Shown: piece after piece, positions 30,171-38,614 of the stretch | How the letters are laid out: each line of letters opens with the position of its first letter | Numbering within the stretch: the stretch's first letter is position 1 | NCBI RefSeq assembly: GCF_900292035.1 | Contig: NZ_OMPO01000002.1 | Span: 124,001 to 188,000 of the forward strand | Reading direction: 5' to 3' | From: Blastococcus sp. Marseille-P5729 | Lineage (GTDB): Bacteria > Actinomycetota > Actinomycetes > Mycobacteriales > Antricoccaceae | Length of the DNA: 64,000 nt | Notes under the pieces: model-generated | What the model saw: only the letters and a program-made list of their open reading frames with translations | Told to the model about the DNA's origin: nothing | Database searches by the model: none | Translations under genes and position numbers: made by a program

Positions 30171-31441
30171 TGTGGCGGCTGTGGCTCGCGGTGGGGCTCG
30201 CATTGCTGACCGCCGCGAGCCTGTGGCCTGCATTTGTCGGGACCGTGCTGGTCGGGGTTGGCGCGGTTTACGCCCTCCGGCTGTTTGTTCGGTGGCACCG
30301 TGACCAAGCGGTGACGGCGGCGCTTGGCGGCCCGGAAGGCCGGCTCATCGTGGAAGCCTGGGCAGCGGTCTGCGCCGAAAGGCTCGGAGCAGTCGTCCCG
30401 GTCGTGGCAGCAGACCCGGCTCGCCAGCGGTTCACGGCCGAGCTCCCGACGGGACTCGACGCCGAGCAGGTGCGGCGCCTGGTTCCGGCCTTCACTGCGG
30501 CGATGGATGCTCGCGATGTACGCGTGATCGACAAAGGCCGTTTCGTCACGGTGACGGTGCGTCGGGGGTCGGACCCCCTCGAAGCCTCGATGACCATCGA
30601 TTGTCTCGCGACCGTGCCGACGTGTGCGTCGCTGAAGGCGGTGCCGGTAGGCGTGACCGAAGACGGCGACGTGTGGCCGGTGCCGGTCGAGGGTGGTTCG
30701 ACCGTCCTTGGTGGCGTCCCCGGGTCCGGAAAGTCGGTGGGGATCTCGGCGGTGCTCGCTGCTCTCGCACCCCGCGCCGATGTTCAGATCGTGGGTATTG
30801 ACATGAAGGGCGGTCTCGAGATGGCGGCCTGGCGGCCGCGGCTGAGTACAGTCGCGGGCGATCAGACGACCGCGATCGACGTCCTCGAACAGCTCGACCG
30901 ACTCCGTCTCGCGCGGCAAGACCAGCTCCTCGCGGCGGGTGCGACGAATGCTGCCACGCTCGGCTGGTCTACCGATTTTCCACTGGTGGTCGCGGTCCTG
31001 GACGAGTGCGCGGAGGCTTTCGCGCCCGAGGACACCTCGAAGGAGGCGAAGGAACGCACAGCCCGGCTCACCGCGCTTACCTCGCGCCTGGTGCGACTGG
31101 GCCGAGCTGTCGGCGTTGTGGCGGTTCTGGCGACGCAGAAGCCGACTGCCGAGAGTTTGCCGACGCCAATCCGGGACAACGCCGGGACCCGGGTAGCCAT
31201 GCGGTGCACGACTCCGGAGCAGGCTCGGGCGATCCTTGGCGATACTCCGGATGGGGCGCCATCTCCTACCGCGATCAGCCGGGAGACTCCGGGCGTGGCT
31301 GTGGCGGAAGTTGGCGGCGAGCTGCGTCGTGTGCGGGTCGCGTTCGTTCCTGACGAGGTACGCCGCCAAATAGCTCAGGCGACGGCTCACCTAGCGCGTC
31401 CGCTCGCCGAGCTCGTGCCGCAGCAGGAGCAGATGGCATGA
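30170..31441 (+). CDS. FtsK/SpoIIIE-type DNA translocase (TraB-like)
   Basis: The 423-residue protein has two N-terminal membrane helices (about residues 4-20 and 22-40). An ATPase domain follows, with Walker A GGVPGSGKSVGIS (near residue 185) and Walker B VVAVLDECAEAF (Asp278). In actinomycete elements a single TraB hexamer moves double-stranded DNA between mycelial cells. The ATG at 30170 overlaps the upstream stop as TGATG. An earlier start in the same frame would run antiparallel to no known domain and overlap the upstream gene fully. The stop overlaps the integrase start. Confidence 0.88.
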   Translation: MWRLWLAVGLALLTAASLWPAFVGTVLVGVGAVYALRLFVRWHRDQAVTAALGGPEGRLIVEAWAAVCAERLGAVVPVVAADPARQRFTAELPTGLDAEQVRRLVPAFTAAMDARDVRVIDKGRFVTVTVRRGSDPLEASMTIDCLATVPTCASLKAVPVGVTEDGDVWPVPVEGGSTVLGGVPGSGKSVGISAVLAALAPRADVQIVGIDMKGGLEMAAWRPRLSTVAGDQTTAIDVLEQLDRLRLARQDQLLAAGATNAATLGWSTDFPLVVAVLDECAEAFAPEDTSKEAKERTARLTALTSRLVRLGRAVGVVAVLATQKPTAESLPTPIRDNAGTRVAMRCTTPEQARAILGDTPDGAPSPTAISRETPGVAVAEVGGELRRVRVAFVPDEVRRQIAQATAHLARPLAELVPQQEQMA

Positions 31442-32510
31442 CCACAGCAGCCCTTCCTCCTGATAACTGCCCATCCCAAGCCGAGATGGGCCGGGTCAAG
31501 GCTGCGCCGCAGGCGCATCCCGTAGGGACGCGAAGCGGCCTGGACGCGGCCCAGCTCGGCGGGACAATCGAGGATCAGGAGAAGGCTCCTCAGATTACCT
31601 TCGGCGATGTAGCCGGACGAATGCTGGCGATCAAGAGCCTGAGCTGGTCGCCGGGCTCAGCCGATCGCGCAGCCGGAATCGTGCGTAACCATCTGGCGCA
31701 CTGGTCCGAGGTCCCGGTCGCGAGTATCAACCGCGACGACGTGCTGGCGTGGGTGCAGGAACGCCGGGAAGCCGGTGTCGGCACCGCGACGATCAGTAAG
31801 GCGCTGAGCCTGTTTCGATCGACGTGGGCAGAGGCCGCGACGCGTGGCCTCGTGACGAAGTCCGATCCAGCCATGGGTGTGAGCGTCCGGAAGCCGCGAC
31901 ACACCGTCGGCCGGCACCTGAGCGAGAAAGAGTTTGGACGACTTGTCCGTGCGGCCAGTACTGCCGACTTCCGGCTGCAGCTTCTGCTTACCGGCGTGTT
32001 AGGCCTGCGATGGGGTGAGCTCGCAGGGCTGAACGTCGGCGATATCGACCTGAATCAGGGCGTGGTGATGGTGCGACGCAGCCTTGCGCGTGGTGGCGGC
32101 CGGTACGTCGAGAAGTCTCCCAAGACGAAGGCCTCGGCCAGAACCGTGCCCCTACCTGCGTCAATGAGTGATCTCGTTCGGCGCGTTCTTGCGGAGCGAC
32201 AGTCCGGTCACTCCGGACCGTTGTTCGTAGGTCCGGAGACCCCGCGCCTGACGTACCACACAAGCAGGCGCCAGCTGGTCCGCGTTGCGGATGTCGCCGA
32301 GGTCCCGGACTGCACCGGCTGGCACGTCCTTCGCCGCACGGCCGCGACCCTCGCGTTGCGGGCGGCCTGAACCTCAAAGACGTCCAAGCCCTTCTTGGGC
32401 ACGAGAACCCGACTCTGACGGCCATGAGCTACATCGCTGCGCGCGACAACCTCGCGCTTGCTGAGCCGCTGGACGCCCTGGTGCGTGCTACTTCCCGGCC
32501 TGTGGCCTGA
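31438..32510 (+). pseudogene. Tyrosine integrase broken by a -1 frameshift
   Basis: The first 310 codons encode an arm-type/core-binding domain and most of a catalytic domain, with Arg191 in GLRWGELAG and His296-x-x-Arg299 in WHVLRRT. At about 32362-32367 the frame shifts and stops at 32370. Reading the next frame restores GLNLKDVQALLGHENPTLTA and the catalytic Tyr of MSYIAARD (codon 32430), ending at 32510. One missing G in a GGGCGG(G) run explains it. The intact frame would be about 357 residues. It may be a real mutation or a sequencing error. Confidence 0.9.
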
Positions 32511-32595
32511 TCCCGCATCGCGCGGTTGATCGCTACATAACCCACCTTGACTGACCAGAACCGGTCTCGTCGTCTGTATGTGCCATGCAACGTCT

Positions 32596-32637
32596 CTCCG
32601 GAGGCGGGAGCGCAGGTTCGAATCCTGCCGGGGGCAC
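32596..32637 (+). repeat. attR: right 42-bp attachment repeat
   Basis: This is an exact copy of 27248-27289, with only the 3' half of the tRNA present and no functional cloverleaf. It marks the right end of the element. Confidence 0.95.
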
Positions 32638-32660
32638 TTCGACTTCTGAGTCCGCAGCGA

Positions 32661-32716
32661 GCGGGCGTGTTGTCAGCAAGCGGGGAAAAATCCCCTCTTG
32701 CTGAGGGTTTGCCCGC
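32661..32716. terminator. Palindrome sharing its core with the one at 45234
   Basis: The inner stem TCAGCAAGCGGGGA (32673-32686) pairs with 32691-32704 except for one base, around an AAAA loop. An outer GCGGGC/GCCCGC stem extends it. It lies just outside attR, after the minus-strand ATPase gene. Its core CAGCAAGCGGGGAAA recurs in the reverse complement of the 45234 palindrome, which suggests a dispersed element as well as a terminator. Confidence 0.7.
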
Positions 32717-32750
32717 TTGCCGGCGACTTCCCCGCGCGGAATCCCGCTCC

Positions 32751-33311
32751 TCAGAGCTCGTCGACGACGACGTCCGCAACCTCATCTGCGAGCCGCTCGT
32801 TGTAGGTGGCGAGCACGATCGTCGCGCCGGCATCGCGCACCTCGCGAATGCGGCCGGCCAGCCAGCCCAGTGATGCCTGGTCCAGACCCCGCTCCGGCTC
32901 ATCGAGCACGATGAGCGCTCGCCCGCTGGAGAGCGCGAGCTCCGCCGCGATCCGCCGGCGCTCCCCCATCGACATCGCCCACGGTTCGTGACCGGCGCGG
33001 TGTGACAGGCCGAGCCGATCGAGTAGTTCCCGTGCGGCATCCGCGTCGCCGATCCGGTCGGCGACGGAGTCGATTACCGCGGTCTGCTCGGCGAGCCCGT
33101 CTTCGTGCCACATTGCCGCTGTCGCAGGCGCGCGCACCGAACCGGCGTCCGGACGCCGGACGCCGGCGATGCACTCCAGCAGCGCAGTACGGCGCACGTC
33201 GTCCTCCTCGAGGATCGCAACGCACTGGGCGGCCAGCAGGTCGAAGCTGACGCCGTCGAGCAGCCCGGTCACCGCGAGATCCCGCACCCGTACGGCGAGT
33301 GGGTCATCCAT
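32751..33311 (-). CDS. Degenerate ABC-type ATPase lacking the Walker A motif
   Basis: This 186-residue protein has the ABC ATPase fold pattern: a Walker B ALIVLDEPERGLD and a signature-like AMSMGERRRIA in the right order. At the P-loop position (residues 34-43) it reads LEEDDVRRTA instead of GPNGAGKTT, and the switch His is Tyr in LATYNER. ATP hydrolysis by the normal mechanism is unlikely. Start ATG 33311 gives the family-like N-terminus. It overlaps the upstream membrane gene by 8 nt, so it is probably a partner of the two membrane proteins. Confidence 0.8.
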   Translation of the reverse strand: MDDPLAVRVRDLAVTGLLDGVSFDLLAAQCVAILEEDDVRRTALLECIAGVRRPDAGSVRAPATAAMWHEDGLAEQTAVIDSVADRIGDADAARELLDRLGLSHRAGHEPWAMSMGERRRIAAELALSSGRALIVLDEPERGLDQASLGWLAGRIREVRDAGATIVLATYNERLADEVADVVVDEL

Positions 33312-33756
33312 CGCTTCGCCCAGTCGCTCTGGCGGCTCGGCCACCCGGCTCCTTCTCGACGGCTGCTCGGGTGCGCCCGAGCCAGGCAAGCCCCAGGACC
33401 GGGAGCACCAGCGGCACGAACGCATACCCGATGCCAAACCGAGACCACACGGTCGCGTCCGGGAGCTCCTGCGGGACGACCAGGCTGGCGATGCCCACTG
33501 TCACGACGCCGGCCAGCTCGACCAGGCACAGCGCGCGAGCGATCCGCCAGGAGGACGCCGACTCGCGCCCGAGGAAGATCGCGTTCAGCAGATAGATGCA
33601 CGCCGCGACGGCCGAGAGGATGTAGGCCACCGGCGCGTGCTCGAACTTCGTCGCGATCTGCACAGCTGCCCGGGCGCCCGCCGACAGCGCGAAGATCGCG
33701 TACACCATGACAAGGATTCGGCCCGGGCCTGCCGATCGACGTGCTACCTCGTCCAC
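33304..33756 (-). CDS. Four-helix membrane protein of unknown function
   Basis: This 150-residue protein has four predicted membrane helices (VMVYAIFALSAGARAAVQIA, YILSAVAACIYLLNAIFL, ALCLVELAGVVTVGIASLVV and YAFVPLVLPVLGLAWLG). The GTG at 33756 is chosen because it overlaps the stop of the upstream membrane gene. Its own stop overlaps the ATPase-like gene. No family is recognised. It could be a permease-like partner of the adjacent ATPase-like protein. Confidence 0.75.
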   Translation of the reverse strand: MDEVARRSAGPGRILVMVYAIFALSAGARAAVQIATKFEHAPVAYILSAVAACIYLLNAIFLGRESASSWRIARALCLVELAGVVTVGIASLVVPQELPDATVWSRFGIGYAFVPLVLPVLGLAWLGRTRAAVEKEPGGRAARATGRSDG

Positions 33757-34100
33757 AGCTGTTGCAACCTCACCTCGAGCACCGCGACCACGAACCCGGC
33801 CACCGCCATCGCCACCGAGCTCCATCGCGACCGCTCGACGTAGGCCACATACGCGGCGGCTGGGAGCATGATGACGTTAGTGGCGAGATAACCGATGAAG
33901 GTCGCCGTCTCGCTCATCTCGTGTCCTCGCCCCATCTGCACCGCGGCCACGACGGCCTGCGCCACCACGAGCGCCGCGGAGAGCGCGAGCATCAGCAGTG
34001 CCGGCCTCCTGGGCGCGTGGCGACCGCGGAAGTCTACGTAGGCGAGCAGGGTCAGCAGGAGCGCGCAGGCGATCACGGCGTATCGAAGCCAGTCGATCAT
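33744..34100 (-). CDS. Small four-helix membrane protein
   Basis: The 118-residue protein consists almost entirely of four hydrophobic helices (about residues 6-22, 33-53, 65-87 and 91-107). The ATG is preceded by AAGGAG at ideal spacing. It is the first of three overlapping genes ending with the ATPase-like protein. The family is not recognised. Confidence 0.75.
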   Translation of the reverse strand: MIDWLRYAVIACALLLTLLAYVDFRGRHAPRRPALLMLALSAALVVAQAVVAAVQMGRGHEMSETATFIGYLATNVIMLPAAAYVAYVERSRWSSVAMAVAGFVVAVLEVRLQQLWTR

Positions 34101-34158
34101 CTGGTCTCCTTACCAACTCCAATGAGGCATCCACATCGGTCGACCGACGCGTGACAAT

Positions 34159-34206
34159 CGGCGTCGTCACACTACCTGCAGCCGGTAGGCTCGCCCCGCG
34201 ACCACG
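34159..34206. repeat. Left copy of a 48-bp direct repeat (46/48 identical)
   Basis: This matches 39329-39376 with mismatches only at 34164 and 34199, and the central 34 bases are exact. The right copy is the promoter and start codon of an ABC ATPase gene. The left copy has a GCG where the start codon would be and leads into no gene. The two copies bracket the oleate hydratase cassette. Confidence 0.9.
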
Positions 34207-34221
34207 CCCTCGAGCGCATCA

Positions 34222-34262
34222 AGTCGGAGGTGGCGGCCTACGTTGGACCGACACCTCCGACT
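34222..34262 (-). terminator. Hairpin after the alcohol dehydrogenase
   Basis: An 11-bp perfect stem (34222-34232 with 34252-34262) with a 19-base loop lies 17 bp beyond the dehydrogenase stop codon. It is a plausible terminator for the cassette. Confidence 0.6.
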
Positions 34263-34278
34263 CTTGAGGCCTGCCGGC

Positions 34279-35295
34279 TCAGGCGCCGTCAGGAACCAGC
34301 ACGAAACGGATCGGGTTGCCGTCCTTGCGGTCGAGCGCCTTGATGGCCTCGGCCGCCTGAGACAGCGGGAAGGTACGAGTCACACTGGAGGCGAAGTCGA
34401 GGCGGCCGAGCTCCAGCAGACGTACCAGCTGCGGGACGAATTCTGGTCCCGAGCCGTAGTGGCCGCGAATCTGAAGCTTGCGGAACGTGTAATCGAAGTC
34501 CGGCTGAGTCTCGATCGGCTTACCGCTGATCCCGGTGACGATGAGTCGACCTCCACGGCGAAGCGCAGCAAGCGCCTGGCTTCGTACTGGGGCCACACCG
34601 GCGAAGTCGAAGGCGACGTCCAGACCATGAGGTGCCTGCTCGGCGAGCAGGCCCTCCAACTCTTCGGGTCCCACGGCGAAATCGGCACCCAACGCGAGGG
34701 CACGGGTGCGGGCGGCCTCAAGCGGGTCGATGGCGATGATGGGGGCGGCGCCGGCGAAACGGAGCAACTGCACGCCGTGGGCGCCGAGGCCGCCGAGACC
34801 CCAGATGCCGACCGACTCGCCCGCCGCAATCTCGCCCGTGGCCGAGATTGCGGCCCAAGGAGTCGAAACCGCGTCCGGGATGATGCACGCCTGCTCGAAG
34901 CTGAGGCTTTCCGGAAGCGGGATCACGGCACTCTCGACGCTGATGGCGTAGTCGGCGTACCCGCCGTCATAGTCCACGCCGCGCGTGAGCACCTGGCCCT
35001 CGGCAGTCTGGTGACCTGCCTGAAGAACGACTCGCTGTCCCACGCTGAACCGGGTGACGCCAGGGCCGGTTGCATCGATGACACCGGCGACCTCGTGACC
35101 GAGCGTGACGACGTCGCCGTCGAGGAAAAGGGGGGTGATCGTGCCGTCGGCCAGGTGGACGTCGGAGAGGCAGACGCCGGCAGCCTTCACCGCGATCCGC
35201 ACCTCCCCTGCTTTCGGCTCGGGAACAGGGACGTTCTCGACGGAAAGTTCGTGCGTGGCGATGTTGAGTCGCACCGCAGTCATGTTGTCTGACAC
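34279..35295 (-). CDS. Zinc-dependent secondary alcohol dehydrogenase
   Basis: This 338-residue medium-chain dehydrogenase has catalytic zinc ligands Cys42 (AAGVCLSD), His67 and Glu68 (LGHEVAG). The NAD-binding loop is GIWGLGGLGAHGVQLL. The four Cys of the structural zinc loop are missing. The GTG at 35295 is favoured because AAAGGA lies about 6 nt upstream, though ATG 35301 is possible. It follows the oleate hydratase on the same strand. By analogy with the Micrococcus luteus pathway it probably oxidises 10-hydroxystearate to 10-oxostearate. That substrate is inferred from context only. Confidence 0.85.
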   Translation of the reverse strand: MSDNMTAVRLNIATHELSVENVPVPEPKAGEVRIAVKAAGVCLSDVHLADGTITPLFLDGDVVTLGHEVAGVIDATGPGVTRFSVGQRVVLQAGHQTAEGQVLTRGVDYDGGYADYAISVESAVIPLPESLSFEQACIIPDAVSTPWAAISATGEIAAGESVGIWGLGGLGAHGVQLLRFAGAAPIIAIDPLEAARTRALALGADFAVGPEELEGLLAEQAPHGLDVAFDFAGVAPVRSQALAALRRGGRLIVTGISGKPIETQPDFDYTFRKLQIRGHYGSGPEFVPQLVRLLELGRLDFASSVTRTFPLSQAAEAIKALDRKDGNPIRFVLVPDGA

Positions 35296-35513
35296 GTGCA
35301 TTCCTTTCTTGATCTTTTCGCCGGGCGGACGCTCGGGCGAAACACACTTCCCCGCTGGCGGCTTCACCTGTTCTGGCGTGGCCGCGTCAGGGCTCGATGA
35401 GATCACCGGCACTGGCTTCACTACGGTTGCCCTGTCCTACGCCGTCGTCGGGCTACGTCCACCGATGCACGGCGGGGAGCACCCGATTTTCCGGGGGACC
35501 TGGCGCCCCACGC

Positions 35514-37280
35514 TCAGTCGGGAAGCAGCCCGGACTCTGAGAGCAGTTGTCCGACTTCGGTGTGGTCGAGCTTGTCCAGGACCCGGCTGCGCAAGAACTT
35601 CGGGCCGGGCACATGGACCTCCTCGCCGTCTCGAAGCCGGCTCGTGGCGTTCAACAGGCTGCGGACGTCATAGGTCGAGTTGAAGACCTCGGGCACGCCG
35701 CGCTCGATGTCGAGGAGGGTGTAGACGGCCTCCATCGGCGTACGCACCGAGTACTCGGTGGTGAAGATGCAATCGCGCTGTGCGGACTCGGCGAACTGGC
35801 CGATGAACGCGAAGTTGACCGAGCCCTCGGGCACGACGTCGGGCCGATCGCCGGCCTGACGAGGCATGAAGAACGAGGTCACGTAGGGCATCATCACGGG
35901 CACGGTCTTGGCGCCGGTGGCAGCGAGCTCGGGGATGTCCTCGACCGGGACGCCGAGGTGATAGAGCCACTCAGCGGTGATCTCCTCCCCGGTGCACTCC
36001 TGCATCGGCTTCTTGATGTAGTCGCCGGGAACATCGACGAACAGCGAGTACACCCATACCACGATCTCCTCCGACGACTGCTGCTTGAAGTGCGGCTGCC
36101 GGTTGACCGTCCAACTCATCAGCCAGCTGGAGTCCCGCGCGGTGACGATGCCGCCGGTCACGACCTTGCCGCTGAAGGGGTCCCGCTTGCAGACCCGCTG
36201 AATGTATTCGGGGATCCGGCGATCCAGGGTGGTGACGGTGGCGGACTCCCACTTGGTCTCGGGGATGTGAGCGCCGAAGACGTCGGGCCGCCCGAAGGCC
36301 GGGTCGTTGGCGGCGATGCGACGCCACAGGTCCCACGCCGGCGCGGGACCCTCGTCGAGCTTGGCGGGGGTGTGGTGGTCGCCGTTGTCGGAGTTCTCGG
36401 TGAGCGAGCCGATGGTCATGAACAGCAGGTCGTCGGCGCCGAGGTCGACGCCGCCGGGTTCACCGTCGCGGACCCAGTGCAGCCGCGTGGCCTGCTTGGC
36501 CTGCTCGGTGATGTCGAAGTCGACGTCGGTGACCTCGGTGCTGAAGTGGAAGGTGACGCCCTGGTCGAGCAGCCAGCGGTAGAGCGGTAGCACGAGAGAC
36601 TCGTACTGGTTGTACTTGGTGAATTTCAACGCCGAGAAGTCCGGGAGCCCACCGATGTGGTGGATGAAGCGGTGCAGGTAGAGCTTCATCTCCAGTGCGG
36701 AGTGCCACTCCTCGAAGGCGAACATGGTGCGCCAGTACAGCCAGAAGTTGCTGGCTAGGAAGTCGGGACCGAACACCTCGTTGATCCGCTTGTTCTCCAT
36801 CTCCTCCCGCGTGGCGAGGAAGACTCTCACGATGTCCTTCTGAGCCTTCTCATTGAGGGTGAACAGTCCGTCGGTGCGCGCGTCGCGGCCTTGCTTCTCG
36901 GTGACCCGCTGGAGCGAGTAGTTGGGGTCATCGCGGTTGAGCCAGTAGAACTCATCCAGGACGCTGGCGCCCTCGACCTCGATCGAGGGGATCGACCGGA
37001 ACAGGTCCCACAGGCACTCGAAGTGATCCTCCATCTCGCGGCCGCCTCGGATCACGAAGCCCTTCTTGGGCTCCTTGATCCCGTCCAGAGCGCCGCCGGG
37101 AAGGTCGAGGCGCTCCAAGATCGTGATCTTCGAGCCGTCCATCTGACCGTCGCGGATCAGGAAAGCCGCACCCGCGAGGGATGCCAGACCCGCGCCGACG
37201 AACCAAGCCGTCTTGTCCTCCACGCCGGCCGGCTTGCGGGGCCGGACGAACGCCTCGTAGTTGCCACTGGTGTAGCGCAT
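35514..37280 (-). CDS. ohyA: Oleate hydratase (FAD-dependent, MCRA family)
   Basis: The 588-residue protein adds water to the cis-9 double bond of unsaturated fatty acids, making 10-hydroxystearate from oleate. The FAD fold FVGAGLASLAGAAFLIRDG is near the N-terminus. GGREMEDHFECLWDLF, WYWRTMFAFEEW-like and FAFIGQFAESAQRDCIFTTEYS segments are diagnostic of the family. The ATG at 37280 has AAAGGA at good spacing. An upstream ATG (37289) touches that site. Such enzymes detoxify antimicrobial unsaturated fatty acids. It is flanked by a dehydrogenase, a membrane protein and a TetR gene. Confidence 0.95.
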   Translation of the reverse strand: MRYTSGNYEAFVRPRKPAGVEDKTAWFVGAGLASLAGAAFLIRDGQMDGSKITILERLDLPGGALDGIKEPKKGFVIRGGREMEDHFECLWDLFRSIPSIEVEGASVLDEFYWLNRDDPNYSLQRVTEKQGRDARTDGLFTLNEKAQKDIVRVFLATREEMENKRINEVFGPDFLASNFWLYWRTMFAFEEWHSALEMKLYLHRFIHHIGGLPDFSALKFTKYNQYESLVLPLYRWLLDQGVTFHFSTEVTDVDFDITEQAKQATRLHWVRDGEPGGVDLGADDLLFMTIGSLTENSDNGDHHTPAKLDEGPAPAWDLWRRIAANDPAFGRPDVFGAHIPETKWESATVTTLDRRIPEYIQRVCKRDPFSGKVVTGGIVTARDSSWLMSWTVNRQPHFKQQSSEEIVVWVYSLFVDVPGDYIKKPMQECTGEEITAEWLYHLGVPVEDIPELAATGAKTVPVMMPYVTSFFMPRQAGDRPDVVPEGSVNFAFIGQFAESAQRDCIFTTEYSVRTPMEAVYTLLDIERGVPEVFNSTYDVRSLLNATSRLRDGEEVHVPGPKFLRSRVLDKLDHTEVGQLLSESGLLPD

Positions 37281-37401
37281 GTTGCTCATTCCTTTCATTC
37301 GGGGCTCTGCTGGTCGGGGCTCTGTTGGTCGGTCCCGTCGGGGCGGGAATGAATAATGAATGTTGTACGGAGTCGACGTCAGTTTTTCCGGCCGCAGGCC
37401 G

Positions 37402-38487
37402 TCACACCTTCGTGTCGGGCACCGCGTCGACGGGCTCGCCGGCAGCGACCCGGTCCCCGGCCGGCTCACCCAAGGTATGGGTGATCGTGACCGCGAGAAG
37501 CGAGCCGACCACCAGGTAGGCAACCAGGACCCAGAGCTCCCACCCCACTCCCCCGGCCCCGAAGTAGACGGTGTCACGCACCAGCCGTGTGGTGGCACCG
37601 GTGGGGATGAAGGGGCCGATCGCGCTCCAGAAGCCCGGGAGCAGACTTGCCTGATACGGGCCACCTGCGCTGGGATTGCCGAGTACTACGAACAGCAGTA
37701 CCGCCGCACCGATGCCGAACGTACCGAGCAGGGCCTCCAGCCCCACCGTCGTGGCTGCGACAGCGAACACCGTCAGGGACCCAACGAGTCCAAGCGGCAG
37801 CACATGTCCGGTCCAGACGTCCAGGCCGGTCCCGACGATCAGCGCGCCACCGAAGCCTAGGAGCAGGGCGTAGGGCACAAGGAACCCGAGACGCACGACC
37901 GCGTGGCGTCGCGTGGTCGCCCTGGCCCCCTCGGCGATCGCGAGAAGGCTGGCGACGAGGTAGCCGCCGACGACCCAGCCCACGGCCAGATAGAAACCGG
38001 TCAGACCACGAGCGTCGCCCTTGGCCACCGGAACCAGATCGGTCACCGTGTAGGAGCGCCCCTGCGCGTTCTCGACACCCGCAATGACCTGTTCTACTGC
38101 AGTGACAACCGATGCGCCGCCACCCGAGGCGACATAGAGCACGTCGGAATCGCCGGCCGGGTTGATCACGATTCCAGCACTCGTGCTGCCGTCCCGAACC
38201 GCCTCTCGCACCGTGTCGGCCGAGTCCGCGGCGCTCGCTTCCAGGGGCGTTCCGTCGAGGCCGTTGAGCTGCTCCACCACGGGATCGACGGCTGCCTCGC
38301 CGTTCGCCGAGTCTGCGGCGACCAGGACGGGGACGCTGTGTGGCGTGGGGTCGTGGAACGCGGCCACGTAGCTGTAGATGAAACCCAGTGCCAGCAGCAG
38401 TGTGCCGAACAGCAGCGCGATCGTTCGAGGTGAGGCCGATGCCCGCACCTCGCCGCGCCATGAGTCAGAAAGTCGTGAACCACCCAT
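37402..38487 (-). CDS. ABC-2/DUF3533-like membrane protein
   Basis: This 361-residue protein has one N-terminal helix (IALLFGTLLLALGFIYSYVAA), a large extracytoplasmic domain of about 150 residues, and five or six C-terminal helices. This is the layout of DUF3533/ABC-2-type exporter permeases, which lack their own ATPase here. The ATG at 38487 (MGGSRLSDSW) follows GGAG. The longer upstream frame covers the divergent regulator and was rejected. It may export fatty acids or sense membrane stress, as an inference from the cassette. Confidence 0.75.
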   Translation of the reverse strand: MGGSRLSDSWRGEVRASASPRTIALLFGTLLLALGFIYSYVAAFHDPTPHSVPVLVAADSANGEAAVDPVVEQLNGLDGTPLEASAADSADTVREAVRDGSTSAGIVINPAGDSDVLYVASGGGASVVTAVEQVIAGVENAQGRSYTVTDLVPVAKGDARGLTGFYLAVGWVVGGYLVASLLAIAEGARATTRRHAVVRLGFLVPYALLLGFGGALIVGTGLDVWTGHVLPLGLVGSLTVFAVAATTVGLEALLGTFGIGAAVLLFVVLGNPSAGGPYQASLLPGFWSAIGPFIPTGATTRLVRDTVYFGAGGVGWELWVLVAYLVVGSLLAVTITHTLGEPAGDRVAAGEPVDAVPDTKV

Positions 38488-38614
38488 GACTCCGACATTA
38501 CGATGCAAAACGTCTTCGATGCAATATGTATTAAGGTGGTGGTCGTCATACATCGGATGCGCAGTGGGGTCGTGGCATGGCGGCCGTCTCGCAGCGTGAA
38601 AGGGAGGCGTCGCG
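38488..38614. promoter_or_regulatory. Divergent promoter region with repeated CGATGCAA sites
   Basis: The 127-bp gap between the membrane protein and tetR genes is AT-richer than its surroundings. CGATGCAA occurs twice 16 bp apart (38501-38508 and 38517-38524), followed by ATATGTATTAAGG. TetR regulators usually bind such divergent gaps, so these repeats are candidate operators. Confidence 0.5.

Larger units (their letters stand above)
27248..32637 (+). mobile_element. Integrative element of the pSAM2/AICE type in tRNA-Arg(CCG)
   Basis: A 5.4-kb insert is bounded by a 42-bp exact direct repeat that begins inside the tRNA anticodon loop, so the tRNA is restored on the left side. Inside, all on the plus strand, are a small unknown protein, an HUH replication initiator, three small proteins including an SCO3933-family member, an FtsK/TraB-like translocase and a tyrosine integrase. 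This is the gene set of actinomycete integrative and conjugative elements. No excisionase is recognised, and the integrase is frameshifted, so the copy may be immobile. Confidence 0.9.

Noticed and set aside
32596-32637. A second tRNA-Arg gene
   Set aside because: Only the 3' half is present. The D arm and 5' acceptor strand are absent, so it is the right attachment site.
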